From Halobellus captivus (lineage in GTDB: Archaea > Halobacteriota > Halobacteria > Halobacteriales > Haloferacaceae): a stretch of DNA of 64,000 nt. The DNA lies in the NCBI RefSeq assembly GCF_003697845.1, contig NZ_RDQE01000007.1, positions 155,534 through 219,533 on the forward strand, written 5' to 3'. Positions within the stretch are counted from its first letter, which is position 1, and each line of letters opens with the position of its first letter. The notes under the pieces are model-generated. The model was given only the letters and a program-made list of their open reading frames with translations, was not told the origin of the DNA and did no database searches. Position numbers and translations under genes: made by a program. Below, piece by piece: positions 35,413-44,232 of this stretch.

Positions 35413-35910
35413 TCACCGGATCCGGATCCGCGTCGAGTCCTCGTGGTGGGGCTCCGGGTCCGCGACGGCGAGGAATGCGGAGACGACGTGTTCGCCCCGG
35501 TCGGCGGGAACCGACCGGTCGAGTCCCGTCTCGTTCTCCCGCCTGAAGTGCCCGTTCCAGGTGGCCGTGGCGACTCTCGTCTCGCCGGCGCGGAACCCGA
35601 CGGTCCCCGGATCGGACCTGACGTACCGCCTCTCGTCGCTCGCCTCGAGGACGCCGTCGACGCGCCAGCCCCACTGTCTACGCGTGGTCGTCTCGAGTTC
35701 GACCGGTACCGGGAGCCGGTTCCGCAGCCGCACGGTGATCTCGACGGGGTCGCCGCGCGCGTACGCCGTCCGGTCGGTCTCGACCTCGAGCGTGACCGCG
35801 CGGCGGGCGAGGCGTCCGGGAACGATCCGGCCGAGCGCGTCGCTCAGGTAGTTCCTCGTGTCGTCGAAGCCCGTCCTGTCGGTCGGACCGTCGTGGCGTC
35901 GCTGGACCAT
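35413..35910 (-). CDS. Haloarchaeal protein with beta-sandwich-like domain
   Basis: A 165-residue acidic soluble protein. After a polar N-terminus of about 35 residues (MVQRRHDGPTDRTGFDDTRN) the rest reads as an Ig/BsuPI-like beta sandwich: VTLEVETDRTAYARGDPVEI near 39-58, LRNRLPVPVELETTTRRQWG near 62-81, and a final HVVSAFLAVADPEP. The strand pattern with a G-D-P-V turn resembles secreted-inhibitor-like and carbohydrate-binding folds, but there is no signal peptide. It follows mptD on the minus strand with four bases between, suggesting cotranscription. Function unknown. Confidence 0.6.
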   Translation of the reverse strand: MVQRRHDGPTDRTGFDDTRNYLSDALGRIVPGRLARRAVTLEVETDRTAYARGDPVEITVRLRNRLPVPVELETTTRRQWGWRVDGVLEASDERRYVRSDPGTVGFRAGETRVATATWNGHFRRENETGLDRSVPADRGEHVVSAFLAVADPEPHHEDSTRIRIR

Positions 35911-35914
35911 TGTC

Positions 35915-36277
35915 TCACCCGTCGCGATCGGCGTCTCCCTCCGCCACCGAGACCAGCTCCATCAACGGGTAGCCGTCGACCATCTCCATTCGGGTGTCGA
36001 CGACGACGCCATCGTAGTCGATCCGCATCTCGACGTCCATCAGCGAGCCGGTCAACTCGGTGTAGTCGTTCGCGTGGTCGATCGCGTCCTCGACCCGGTC
36101 GTCGTGGATCTCGACGCTCACGGACGCACAGAACGGCTGGTTCTCGATCGCCTCCGCCATCGCGACCTCCAGGCTCCGGGCACTCTCCGGGCTCACGGGC
36201 GTCCCGGCGAACTGGTGGTACAGGGAGCCGAACTTGATCCCCGCCTCGAAACACGCCCGTTGGGCGTCGGTGGCCAT
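35915..36277 (-). CDS. mptD: Archaeal dihydroneopterin aldolase (MptD-like)
   Basis: A 120-residue protein of the archaeal dihydroneopterin aldolase family (formerly DUF381). Hallmarks: RACFEAGIKFGSLYHQFAGT near residues 7-26 and a final strand region VVDGYPLMELV-like (MEMVDGYPLMELVS). It converts 7,8-dihydroneopterin to 6-hydroxymethyl-7,8-dihydropterin plus glycolaldehyde in (methano)pterin/folate synthesis. Length fits the family. Cytoplasmic. The start ATG 36277 is at the usual place. It precedes the beta-sandwich protein gene and is divergent from the MFS gene. No other pterin gene is near. Confidence 0.85.
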   Translation of the reverse strand: MATDAQRACFEAGIKFGSLYHQFAGTPVSPESARSLEVAMAEAIENQPFCASVSVEIHDDRVEDAIDHANDYTELTGSLMDVEMRIDYDGVVVDTRMEMVDGYPLMELVSVAEGDADRDG

Positions 36278-36406
36278 GCCCGAAGGCGGGGGCCGTCGGC
36301 GTAAGAAGGTTCGGAGCCGCGTCGTCGCCGGGGGCGGAAAGCGGGTTCCCGCGACTCCCGCCGGCTTCGACGTGCTTTATGTGCCGGCCGTGGACAGTCG
36401 AGGTGA

Positions 36407-37681
36407 ATGAACGAGAACGGCCGGTCGATCGTGGCGTTCACGATGGTGTCTCACGCGATCGTCCACACCTACGAGCTCTCGATCCCTATCCTCGTCGTCA
36501 TCTGGCTCTCGGAGTTCTCCGTGACGACCGCGACGATCGGCACCATCGTCGCGGTGGGCTACGCGCTCTTCGGGATCGGCGCGCTCCCGAGCGGTCTCCT
36601 CGCGGACCGGTACAGCACGAGATCGATGGTCGTGGTCGGTTTGGCGGGGATGGGCGCGTCCTTCCTGCTCTTGAGCGCCGCACGGGGGACGGCCACGATC
36701 GCGCTCGCGCTCGCCCTGTGGGGCGTCTTCGCGAGCGTCCACCACCCGGCGTCGCTCTCGCTGATCTCGACGGGGGTCGAGGAGAGCGGGACCGGGTTCG
36801 CCTACCACGGGATGGCCGGGAACCTGGGGATCGCGTTCGGCCCGCTCGTCACCGCATCGCTCCTCATCGTCTTCGACTGGCGGCTCGTCTCCGCCCTGCT
36901 CGTCGCGCCCGCCGTGCTCGCGGTCGCGTACGCGCTGACCGCCGAGTTCGACGAGATGGCGGCCGTCGAGGTCGCTGGAACGGACGCGGACGACGCCGAA
37001 CCCGCGGACGACGACCGGTCCGCCGGACCCGACTCGCTCGGCGCGTTCCTCGCGGACAGCCGGGCGCTTTTCACCCTCGGGTTCGCGCTCGCGATGGCGG
37101 TCGTCCTCATGAACGGCGTGTTCTATCGCGGGATCCTCACCTTCCTGCCGGACGTGTTGGGGGGATACCTGCCGGACATCTCGGGAGTCTTCGGCGTCTT
37201 CGCACCCGACAGCCCGATGGCCGAGGAGTTCGACCTCGCCTCCTACCTGTACGCGGGACTGTTGACCGTCGGGATCGCCGGCCAGTACGTCGGCGGCAAG
37301 CTCACCGACCGGATCCCGGTGTCCGCGGGGTTGGCGGCGGTGTTCACGGCGCTCGTCGCCCTCGCCGTGCTGTTCATCCCGGTCGCCGAGGCCGGCCTCT
37401 GGCCGCTCGTCGCGATGAGCGCCGTGTTCGGCTTCGTCCTCTTCTCGATCCAGCCGCTGTATCAGGCCGCGATCGCGGTCTACAGCCCGCCCGACGGCCG
37501 CGGGCTCTCGTACGGCTACACCTACCTCGCCAACTTCGGCGTCGGCGCGGCCGGCGCGGCGCTCGCCGGCTACCTCCTCGGGGTCACGACCGTGCGGGGG
37601 ACGTTCCTGGTGCTGGCGCTCGTGCCGGCGGCGGGGGCGGTCGTCGCGCTCGTGCTGTACTCGGTCGTCGACGTGGAGTAA
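36407..37681 (+). CDS. MFS transporter
   Basis: A 424-residue major facilitator carrier with 12 predicted helices and a charged central loop (about residues 180-210, VEVAGTDADDAEPADDD), the usual N-C domain split. GLLADRYSTRSMVVVG after helix 2 is the MFS loop motif and its echo GGKLTDRIPVSAG lies after helix 8. A long extracytoplasmic segment (about 245-280, PDVLGGYLPDISGVFGVFAP) is longer than usual. Substrate not recognisable; the group includes sugar, nucleoside and drug carriers. The start MNENGRSIVAFT follows TTTAT at about 36375-36380 at leaderless spacing. Intact. Confidence 0.85.
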   Translation: MNENGRSIVAFTMVSHAIVHTYELSIPILVVIWLSEFSVTTATIGTIVAVGYALFGIGALPSGLLADRYSTRSMVVVGLAGMGASFLLLSAARGTATIALALALWGVFASVHHPASLSLISTGVEESGTGFAYHGMAGNLGIAFGPLVTASLLIVFDWRLVSALLVAPAVLAVAYALTAEFDEMAAVEVAGTDADDAEPADDDRSAGPDSLGAFLADSRALFTLGFALAMAVVLMNGVFYRGILTFLPDVLGGYLPDISGVFGVFAPDSPMAEEFDLASYLYAGLLTVGIAGQYVGGKLTDRIPVSAGLAAVFTALVALAVLFIPVAEAGLWPLVAMSAVFGFVLFSIQPLYQAAIAVYSPPDGRGLSYGYTYLANFGVGAAGAALAGYLLGVTTVRGTFLVLALVPAAGAVVALVLYSVVDVE

Positions 37682-37798
37682 CCGCGTTCGGCCGTCGAGG
37701 CGGAGTGGTCGCGTTCGGTCGGCGGCGCGGCGTCGGCGGCGTTCGACTGCCCGTCCACGAACGGAAGGCGTTAGGCCCGCGGCGCGGAACCGATCCGC

Positions 37799-39118
37799 AT
37801 GGACACGCTGTGTATCACGGGCGGACGGGTCCTCCACCCCGACGGTCGCGTGCGAGAGGGCGACGTCGTCGTCGACCGGGAGGCGGGAACGATCCTCGGC
37901 GTCGGCGACGACGAGACGGTCACGGAGCACGTCGCCGACGCGTCGGAGACCCTCGACGCGACGGGGGGACTCGTGATCCCGGGCTTGGTCAACGCACACA
38001 CCCACGTCTCGATGACGCTCCTCCGTGGCTACGCCGACGACAAGCCGCTCGACGCGTGGCTCCGCGAGGACATTTGGCCCGCGGAGGCCGAACTCACCGA
38101 CGACGACGTCGAGGTCGGCGCCGAACTGGGGGTCCTCGAGATGATCCGGTCCGGGACGACCGCGTTCGCGGACATGTACTTCGCGACCGACCGCGTCGCC
38201 GACGTGGTCGACCGCGCGGGAGTGCGCGCGCGCCTCGGCCACGGGGTCGTCACGGTCGGGAAGGAGGAGAGCCTCGCGGTCGCCGACGTCGAGGAGAGCC
38301 TCGCGGTCGCCGCCGAGCTCGACGGCGCGGCCGATGGCCGGGTACGAACCGCGTTCATGCCCCACTCGCTGACGACGGTCGGCGAGGAACACCTCCGCGA
38401 GGGGATCGAACGGGCGAACGGGGCGGCGGTCCCCGTCCACCTCCACGCCAACGAGACGCGCGAGGAGGTGGAGCCGATCCTCGAGGAACGGGGCGAGCGC
38501 CCCCTCGAGTACGCCGACGACCTCGGTGCGCTCGGCGAGGGAACCTTCCTCGCCCACTGCGTCCACGTCGACGACGCGGAGATCGACCTGCTCGCGGAGA
38601 CGGGGACCGCGGCCGTCCACTGTCCGGCCTCGAACATGAAGCTCGCGAGCGGCATGGCCCCGGTCCAGCGCATGCGCGAGGCGGGCCTCACGATCGCGCT
38701 CGGCACCGACGGAGCGGCCTCGAACAACGACCTCGACCTCTTCGACGAGATGCGCGACGCCGCGATGGTCGGCAAGCTCGCGGCCGACGACGCGTCCGCC
38801 GTACCCGCCGAGACAGTCGTCGAGATGGCGACCGCCGGCGGCGCGGACGCGCTCGGCCTGCCCGGCGGGCGGATCGCGGAAGGGGAGGCGGCCGACCTCG
38901 CCATCGTCGACCTCGACGCCCCGCACCTGACGCCGGTCCACGATCCCGTCTCCCACCTCGCGTACGCGGTCCGCGGCAGCGACGTGCGCCACACCGTCTG
39001 TGACGGTCGCGTCCTCATGCGCGACCGGGAGGTGTTGACGATGGACGCCGAGTCGGTTCAAGCGCGCGCCACCGAGGCGGCGAGCGACCTCGTCTCGCGC
39101 GTCGACGACGGCTCGTGA
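37799..39118 (+). CDS. Amidohydrolase (SAH/MTA/5'-deoxyadenosine deaminase group)
   Basis: A 439-residue TIM-barrel amidohydrolase of the cytosine/adenosine deaminase group. Metal and catalytic motifs: VIPGLVNAHTHVSMTLLRGY near 58-77, SGTTAFADMYF near 117-127, HLHANETREEVEPI near 217-230, FLAHCVHVDDAEI near 253-265, the catalytic His with HCPASNMKLASG near 279-290, and GTDGAASNNDLD near 302-313. These are the signatures of the archaeal MtaD/DadD type that deaminate 5'-methylthioadenosine, S-adenosylhomocysteine or 5'-deoxyadenosine; which substrate dominates is undecided. The SAH hydrolase gene (56481) is elsewhere in the window. Start ATG 37799 opens with MDTLCITGGRVLHPDG, family-typical. 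Confidence 0.87.
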   Translation: MDTLCITGGRVLHPDGRVREGDVVVDREAGTILGVGDDETVTEHVADASETLDATGGLVIPGLVNAHTHVSMTLLRGYADDKPLDAWLREDIWPAEAELTDDDVEVGAELGVLEMIRSGTTAFADMYFATDRVADVVDRAGVRARLGHGVVTVGKEESLAVADVEESLAVAAELDGAADGRVRTAFMPHSLTTVGEEHLREGIERANGAAVPVHLHANETREEVEPILEERGERPLEYADDLGALGEGTFLAHCVHVDDAEIDLLAETGTAAVHCPASNMKLASGMAPVQRMREAGLTIALGTDGAASNNDLDLFDEMRDAAMVGKLAADDASAVPAETVVEMATAGGADALGLPGGRIAEGEAADLAIVDLDAPHLTPVHDPVSHLAYAVRGSDVRHTVCDGRVLMRDREVLTMDAESVQARATEAASDLVSRVDDGS

Positions 39119-39169
39119 ACTCGCCTCCGACCCCGACTCCTTAACACGCATACCGCGGCCAGACGGCGC

Positions 39170-39937
39170 ATGCCAGCACGCCTTCGCGTCCTCGCCGGCG
39201 ACTGTCAGGTGACCGAGCGCGGCGATCGAACCCGCACGCACCGCGGCCGCGTGGTCGTCCTGATCAAACCCGACAACACCACGCTCGTCCACGACGCCGA
39301 CGGCTACCAGCCCGTGGCGTGGCTCACCCGTCCGGAGTCCGTCGTCGTCGAGGGCGACGGCGCGGGGTTCACCGTCACGGCGCGGGAAGGGTCCCGGCGG
39401 CTCCGCGTCGTCGCCGAGGAGGCGACCGCCAGCCGAGCGCTTCCCGTCACCGAGGCGGGGATCCCGGTCGGGACCTGTCCCGACGACGGCGGCCCGCTCG
39501 TGCGCTCGCGCGGCGACGTGGTCTGTCTCGACTGCGAGCGTCGGTGGGGGCTGCCCGCGGGCGCGAGCGTCACGGACGCGACCTGCGAGGACTGCGGGCT
39601 CCCGAAGGTCCGAGTCGAGCGCGGCGAGCCGTTCCACCTGTGTCTCGATCCCGCGTGTGACCCGCTCGCAGAGGCCGTCTCGGATCGGTTCGACCGCGTC
39701 TGGAACTGCCCGGACTGCGGCGCGGACCTGGCGGTCCGGTACGCGCCCGGCCGCGTCTACCTCGCCTGCGAGAACGGTCCGGACTGTGAGACGACCCTCT
39801 CGATCCCCTCGGGGATCGCCGTCGACGAGTGCGACTGCGGACTGCCGGTGTTCGAGACGACGACCGGTCGTCGGTGTCTCGACGGGACGTGTCCGGTCGA
39901 CGGGAGACGAACGGGGGAGAACGGGACCGCGCGGTGA
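39170..39937 (+). CDS. NucS N-terminal-domain/zinc-ribbon protein
   Basis: A 255-residue cytoplasmic protein in two parts. Residues about 1-95 resemble the DNA-binding N-terminal domain of NucS: VVLIKPDNTTLVHDADGYQP aligns with LLLLKPDGAALVHTDEGRQP of the nucS product at 58571, and ALPVT with AMPVT at the end. The C-terminal part has about four zinc ribbons: CPDDGGPLVRSRGDVVCLDC, CEDCGLPKVRVERGEPFHLC, CPDCGADLAVRYAPG and CDCGLPVFETTTGRRC, the second and third of topoisomerase I C4 type. It lacks the nuclease residues of NucS. Probably binds single-stranded or branched DNA; the exact role is inference. Confidence 0.75.
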   Translation: MPARLRVLAGDCQVTERGDRTRTHRGRVVVLIKPDNTTLVHDADGYQPVAWLTRPESVVVEGDGAGFTVTAREGSRRLRVVAEEATASRALPVTEAGIPVGTCPDDGGPLVRSRGDVVCLDCERRWGLPAGASVTDATCEDCGLPKVRVERGEPFHLCLDPACDPLAEAVSDRFDRVWNCPDCGADLAVRYAPGRVYLACENGPDCETTLSIPSGIAVDECDCGLPVFETTTGRRCLDGTCPVDGRRTGENGTAR

Positions 39938-39960
39938 GGGTCGCGGAGGGAGGGGTCTGG

Positions 39961-40947
39961 CTACTCCGCCAGCTGTTCGCGGCCGGGCGCGATGAGCCGG
40001 TCGAGGTACTCGGCGAGCGCGCCCTTGGCGTCCGCCGGATGGAGCTCGCCCGATTCGAGGTCCGCCTCGAGCGCCTCGTAGGCCTCGTACTCCAGGTTCC
40101 CGCCGTACTCCTCGGGACGCTCGACGACGACCGTCTCGAACCGCGGGAAGACGTGGTACTCGAACACCTGGAGGACGGGGTTCTCGCGCTCGACGCTCTC
40201 CTCGGTCGGGTCGGGGTCGGCGGTGGGCGGGCAGTACGCCTTGTTCACCTTCGCCTCTATCTCCTCGCGGGAGTCCTCCATCGAGATGGTGACGCCCGTA
40301 CTGGAGGACATTTTCCCCTCGCCGGTTCCGAGGTCGGCGATGAGCGGCGTGTGGAGGCTCGTCGGCGGCTCGCGGTCGATGCTCGGGAGCACGTCGCGAG
40401 CGAGCATGTGGACCTTCCGCTGTTCCATCCCGCCGACCGCGAGGTCGACGCCGAGGTACGGGATGTCGAGCGCCTGCATCAGCGGGTAGACGGCCTGTGA
40501 GACCTTCACCGAGTCGCCCGACTTGATGTCGGCCATGGCGCGCTCGGCGCGGGCCAGCGTCGTCTCGAGCTCGAGCGCGTGGAGGTCGAGCGTGTAGTCC
40601 TCGTCGAGCTGGAAGTCGGAGCCGAGCACGAACTGGGTGTTCGACTCGTCGAGGCCGTAGGCGATGAACTGGTCGCGCATCCGCTCGGCGGTGCTCCGGA
40701 TGTCCGCGAACGACCCCTTGTCGTTGAGGTACGCGTGAACGTCCGCGAGCAGGACGGTGACCTCGAAGCCGGCCTCCTGGAGGTCGATCAGCTTGTTCGC
40801 CGTGAGCATGTGGCCGATGTGAAGAACGCCGGAGGGCTCGTAGCCGACGTACGCCCGCTTGCCGTCGGGGTCGTCGGCCAGCGTCTCGATCTCCTCCTCG
40901 GTGACCACCTCGGCCGTGTTCCGGGTGATCCGCTCGTGGGCGTCCAT
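39961..40947 (-). CDS. tyrS: Tyrosine-tRNA ligase
   Basis: A 328-residue archaeal class I tyrosyl-tRNA synthetase. VGYEPSGVLHIGHMLTANKL near residues 33-52 holds the HIGH motif, GEGKMSSSTGVTISM near 210-224 the KMSKS motif, and YPLMQALDIPYLGVDLAVGG near 152-171 the tyrosine pocket region. The short archaeal form lacks the bacterial S4-like C-terminal domain. It charges tRNA-Tyr with tyrosine. ATG 40947 (MDAHERITRNTAEVV) is preferred; an upstream ATG at 40974 adds nine unconserved residues. Intact. Confidence 0.95.
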   Translation of the reverse strand: MDAHERITRNTAEVVTEEEIETLADDPDGKRAYVGYEPSGVLHIGHMLTANKLIDLQEAGFEVTVLLADVHAYLNDKGSFADIRSTAERMRDQFIAYGLDESNTQFVLGSDFQLDEDYTLDLHALELETTLARAERAMADIKSGDSVKVSQAVYPLMQALDIPYLGVDLAVGGMEQRKVHMLARDVLPSIDREPPTSLHTPLIADLGTGEGKMSSSTGVTISMEDSREEIEAKVNKAYCPPTADPDPTEESVERENPVLQVFEYHVFPRFETVVVERPEEYGGNLEYEAYEALEADLESGELHPADAKGALAEYLDRLIAPGREQLAE

Positions 40948-41034
40948 GGCTACGATAGCGCGCGGGCTCGGCATATGACTTCTGAAAGCCCGCCGCCGCG
41001 AGCGGGCTCGGCGGTCACTCGTCGTGCCGACCGG

Positions 41035-43080
41035 TCACTCCTCCGTCTCCAGTCTCGTCCCCGCCCGGTGTTCGGAGATGATCCGGTCGAGCCGCTCGGC
41101 CCGCTCGTCCCGACGGCGACGCTCGGCGCGCGCCTCCCAGTCGTCGATGGCGGCCTCCAGTTTCGCCTCGTCCGCGACGGCCAGTTCGTCTACCTCCCGG
41201 ACGGGGACGGCCGACGCGGGCACGACGGGAACGTCGTGATCGAAGAGCACGCCGTCCGCGACCTCCGAGAGGTTGCCGTCGCGGATCACCGCCCGCGGGT
41301 CGGTCTCCGCCAGCCGCTCCGCAGTCCGTCGTCCCGCGCCGGACGCGTCCCGGAGGTAGACCACGTCGCCGGCGACCAGCCCGTACGCCTCGTCGGCCGC
41401 GTCGAGCGCGTCGAGCGTGAACTGTTCGACGACCTTCACGCTGGTCAGCCCGCGGTCGGCCGCGACGTCGTCGAAGTTCGAGTGGTCGAGCCGCCACAGC
41501 TCCTTGAGCGTCTCCACTTTCCCCTCGAGCTCCGCGACCGTCTCGCGGGCCTCGTCGCGCTCGCGTTCCAAGCGGTCCGTCTCGCGTTCGAGCCGCGAGA
41601 CGATCCGCCGGCTCCGGGCCTCGATCCGCTCCTCGCGTTTGGTCTCCTCGAGTTCGGCCTCCAGCTCCTCGATCCGCTCGTCGCGCTCGTCGAGGTCGTC
41701 CTCCAGCGAGTCCGCGTGTGACTCCAGCCGGTCGACCCGGTCCCGGAGCCGTCGGATCGTCTCCTCCTCCTCGGTACGCTCCGGCTCCGTGGGGTCCGTT
41801 TCGGGCGTCGAGCCGCCCTCGTCGCCGTCGCCCTCCGCGTCCTCGCGCAACTCCTCGATGACGGCCTCGACGGACGCGCCGCCGGCGACGACGCCCGCGA
41901 TCACCTCCTCGCGGTCGAGCCGCGGCGGCGTCTTCTCCGTGATCCGCTCGAACTGGTCGGCGTGGGCGTCGTAGGCGTATAGCGCGGCCGCCAGCGCGTC
42001 GCGCTCGTGGTCGTTCCCGTAGCTCGCCTCCCGCGTGCGGTGGAGCTTCTCGTCGACCGGGAGGTCCGTCGTCGGCCGCCAGCCGGCGGCATCGAAGGAG
42101 CGCCGGAACTTCTCGACGGTCTCCGGCATCGGTTCCACGTCCGCGGCGACGAGGATCGGCCGCCCCTGCTCGATTATCCACTCGGTCACCTCCGCCGTGT
42201 CGGCGGTCCGCGAGGAGTAGAGCGCGTGGACGGTCCCGTCGAGGCCGACGACCGCCGCCCCGGTGGTCGTTCCCGGGTCGATCCCGACGATGACGCGGTC
42301 GCGACGCTTCACGAGCGGCTCGTACTCGATCCCGTCGCGTCGCTCGCGTTCGACCTCCACGCGGACGTCGCCCGCCCGTGAGTTCGACACGGGGATCTCC
42401 TCGGGTCGGGCCCCAACGGTGAAGACGGCGTTCGCGTAGCCGCCGTACTTCTCGGTCACCTCCCGTTCGAACTCCAGGTTCGCCTCCCGTAGCTTCGACT
42501 GGACCTGCCGCGTCCGCTTCCGGACGTTGCCGTGGATCCGTCGGGTGTAGCGGTCCTGGCTCCACCCGCCCTTCCCCGTCGACCGTCCTCGGGAGACCTT
42601 CACCGTGGTCTCGTCGGTGAAGGCGGTCACCTCGTGGCCGACGTTGGCGGCCGCGAGCCGCGCGGCCGCCTCCGCCTCCTTCATCGGCTTCTTCCCGTAC
42701 GGGATCCCGTGTCGCGAGGCGACCCGCGAGAGCGGCTCCGGGCGTTCCGCGCCGGTCACCTGGACCAGCCGGGTCCCGTCCGGAAGCGACCGTAGCAGCC
42801 CCACGAGCGCGTTCTTGTCGGGTGCCAGCTCGTAGGCGTTGTCGGTGGCGACGTACAGCGGCTCGCGGTCGTCGATCAGCCGCCGGAGCTTCCGGAGGGA
42901 GACGACGTCACGGGTGATCCGCGCGAGGGGCCCGTCCGCGTCCGGTGCGTCGGGGTCGTCGTCGTCGACCGGGTCGAGGACCACGAGCGCGTAGGAGGGG
43001 TCGTCGCCGCGAACGTCGCCGCTCTGCACGTCGACACCGAACACCGGCCGGTCGCGGGCGCGGATGGTCCGGGATGTCAC
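41035..43080 (-). CDS. DUF460-type protein with RNase H-like fold
   Basis: A 681-residue archaeal protein. The N-terminal half carries an RNase H-like fold domain (FGVDVQSGD near 12-20 and VIVGIDPGTTTGAAVVGLDG near 260-279, a Ruvc/RNase H signature), with LVAADVEPMPETVEKFRR and SYGNDHERDALAAALYAYDA nearby. Then a long coiled coil about residues 410-540 (EEETIRRLRDRVDRLESHAD and on), and a C-terminal domain with LTSVKVVEQF and ERLAETDPRAVI. Length and layout fit DUF460 (COG2433), an uncharacterised archaeal family conserved near replication/repair genes. GTG 43080 is the start: TATATA at 43105-43110 lies 25-30 bases upstream. Function unknown; nuclease activity is possible because the Asp of the first motif is present. 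Confidence 0.82.
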   Translation of the reverse strand: MTSRTIRARDRPVFGVDVQSGDVRGDDPSYALVVLDPVDDDDPDAPDADGPLARITRDVVSLRKLRRLIDDREPLYVATDNAYELAPDKNALVGLLRSLPDGTRLVQVTGAERPEPLSRVASRHGIPYGKKPMKEAEAAARLAAANVGHEVTAFTDETTVKVSRGRSTGKGGWSQDRYTRRIHGNVRKRTRQVQSKLREANLEFEREVTEKYGGYANAVFTVGARPEEIPVSNSRAGDVRVEVERERRDGIEYEPLVKRRDRVIVGIDPGTTTGAAVVGLDGTVHALYSSRTADTAEVTEWIIEQGRPILVAADVEPMPETVEKFRRSFDAAGWRPTTDLPVDEKLHRTREASYGNDHERDALAAALYAYDAHADQFERITEKTPPRLDREEVIAGVVAGGASVEAVIEELREDAEGDGDEGGSTPETDPTEPERTEEEETIRRLRDRVDRLESHADSLEDDLDERDERIEELEAELEETKREERIEARSRRIVSRLERETDRLERERDEARETVAELEGKVETLKELWRLDHSNFDDVAADRGLTSVKVVEQFTLDALDAADEAYGLVAGDVVYLRDASGAGRRTAERLAETDPRAVIRDGNLSEVADGVLFDHDVPVVPASAVPVREVDELAVADEAKLEAAIDDWEARAERRRRDERAERLDRIISEHRAGTRLETEE

Positions 43081-43104
43081 GGGATCAGGTAGGCCGTTCG
43101 GCCG

Positions 43105-43110
43105 TATATA
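43105..43110 (-). promoter_or_regulatory. TATA box deciding the GTG start of the DUF460-type gene
   Basis: TATATA 25-30 bases before GTG 43080 on the minus strand, the leaderless spacing. It argues against the longer upstream reading frame, whose extra residues are low-complexity. Confidence 0.6.
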
Positions 43111-43263
43111 CCCCACGCCGGGACGGAATCGTCGGGGGTGGGATCGTCGCCAGGGGTGGAACCGTCCCGTCGCCATCGTCGTCGAGCCGCCGTCGCCGTC
43201 GAGCCGCCGTCGTCGACGTCCCGACCCGCCCGCTTATACGTCGCCGCGGCGAAGGCCGGACGA

Positions 43264-44181
43264 ATGAGCGAGGAGTTCGTGCTGCTCGAGCCCGAGGACC
43301 AACCCGGCGACGAGTGGGAGGAGCTGGACGTCTCGGACACCGAGGCGGACCGGATCGCCCGCCGGCAGGATCGGGAGTTCAGCGAGTTCCGCGAGCGAGT
43401 GAAGGACACCGAGCAGTTCAAACTCCAGGAGTCGGTCTTCGACGACGCGACGCTCGCGGCGGTGTACAAGCTGGTCCAGGACGGCTACGTCGACGCCTTC
43501 GGCGGCCCGGTCTCGACCGGCAAGGAGGCGAGCGTCTTCGAGGCGCTCGGCGGGGAGGCGGGCGAGCGGCCCGAGCCGGGATCGGCCGCGGCCGCCGACG
43601 AACACGCCCGCGAGGTCGCGGTGAAGGTGTACCGGATCAACTCCTCGAACTTCCGGCAGATGCGCGACTACCTCGAGGGCGACCCGCGGTTCGAGGGGAT
43701 CGCGAACGACAAGAAGGCGGTCGTGCTGGCGTGGACCAAAAAGGAGTTCGCGAACCTCAAGCGGGCCCGGAAGGCCGGCGTGCGGGTGCCGGAGCCCATC
43801 GCCGTCCAGCGAAACGTCCTGGTGATGGAGCTGGTCGGCCACGCCGAGGAGCGCGCTCGACGGCTGAGCGAGGTCGACGTCGAGAACCCCGAGACCGCCT
43901 ACGAGGTCGTCCGCGAGTACATGCGTCGGCTCTATCGTGCCGGGCTGATCCACGGGGATCTCTCCGAGTACAACATGATCATCCACGACGGCGAGCTCGT
44001 CGTCATCGACATGGGACAGGCGGTCACCGTCCACCACCCGAACGCCGGGGAGTTCCTGGACCGCGACTGTGAGAACGTGGCGACCTTCTTCACTCGACAG
44101 GGGATCGGGGTCGACCCCGACGACCTCCGCGCGTACGTGACGGAGCCGGAACCCGACCCGAGCGGCGAGCCGGACGAGTAG
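43264..44181 (+). CDS. rio1: RIO1-type serine protein kinase/ATPase
   Basis: A 305-residue RIO1 kinase, which matures the small ribosomal subunit in eukaryotes and probably archaea, working with KH/Dim2-type proteins. Motifs: GPVSTGKEASVFEALGG near 76-92 (nucleotide loop), EVAVKVYRINSSNFRQM near 118-134 (Lys), the catalytic loop IHGDLSEYNMIIHDGE near 230-245 and the metal loop VVIDMGQAV near 247-255. A Gly/Pro/Ala-rich insert (about 92-114, EAGERPEPGSAAAADEHA) sits before the catalytic lysine. TTATA at 43234-43238 lies 26-30 bases before ATG 43264. The acidic C-terminal tail is typical of halophiles. The KH-domain gene is two genes downstream, but with the membrane-protein gene inserted between. 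Confidence 0.92.
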   Translation: MSEEFVLLEPEDQPGDEWEELDVSDTEADRIARRQDREFSEFRERVKDTEQFKLQESVFDDATLAAVYKLVQDGYVDAFGGPVSTGKEASVFEALGGEAGERPEPGSAAAADEHAREVAVKVYRINSSNFRQMRDYLEGDPRFEGIANDKKAVVLAWTKKEFANLKRARKAGVRVPEPIAVQRNVLVMELVGHAEERARRLSEVDVENPETAYEVVREYMRRLYRAGLIHGDLSEYNMIIHDGELVVIDMGQAVTVHHPNAGEFLDRDCENVATFFTRQGIGVDPDDLRAYVTEPEPDPSGEPDE

Positions 44182-44232
44182 TCGGAACCGGGCGACGAAA
44201 CCACTAACCTCCGCCTCGATCGACGATCCGCC

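Noticed and set aside
36377..39637. Minus-strand frame of over 1000 codons
   Set aside because: Antisense shadow of the MFS and amidohydrolase genes; Arg/Asp/His/Val repetition without any domain.
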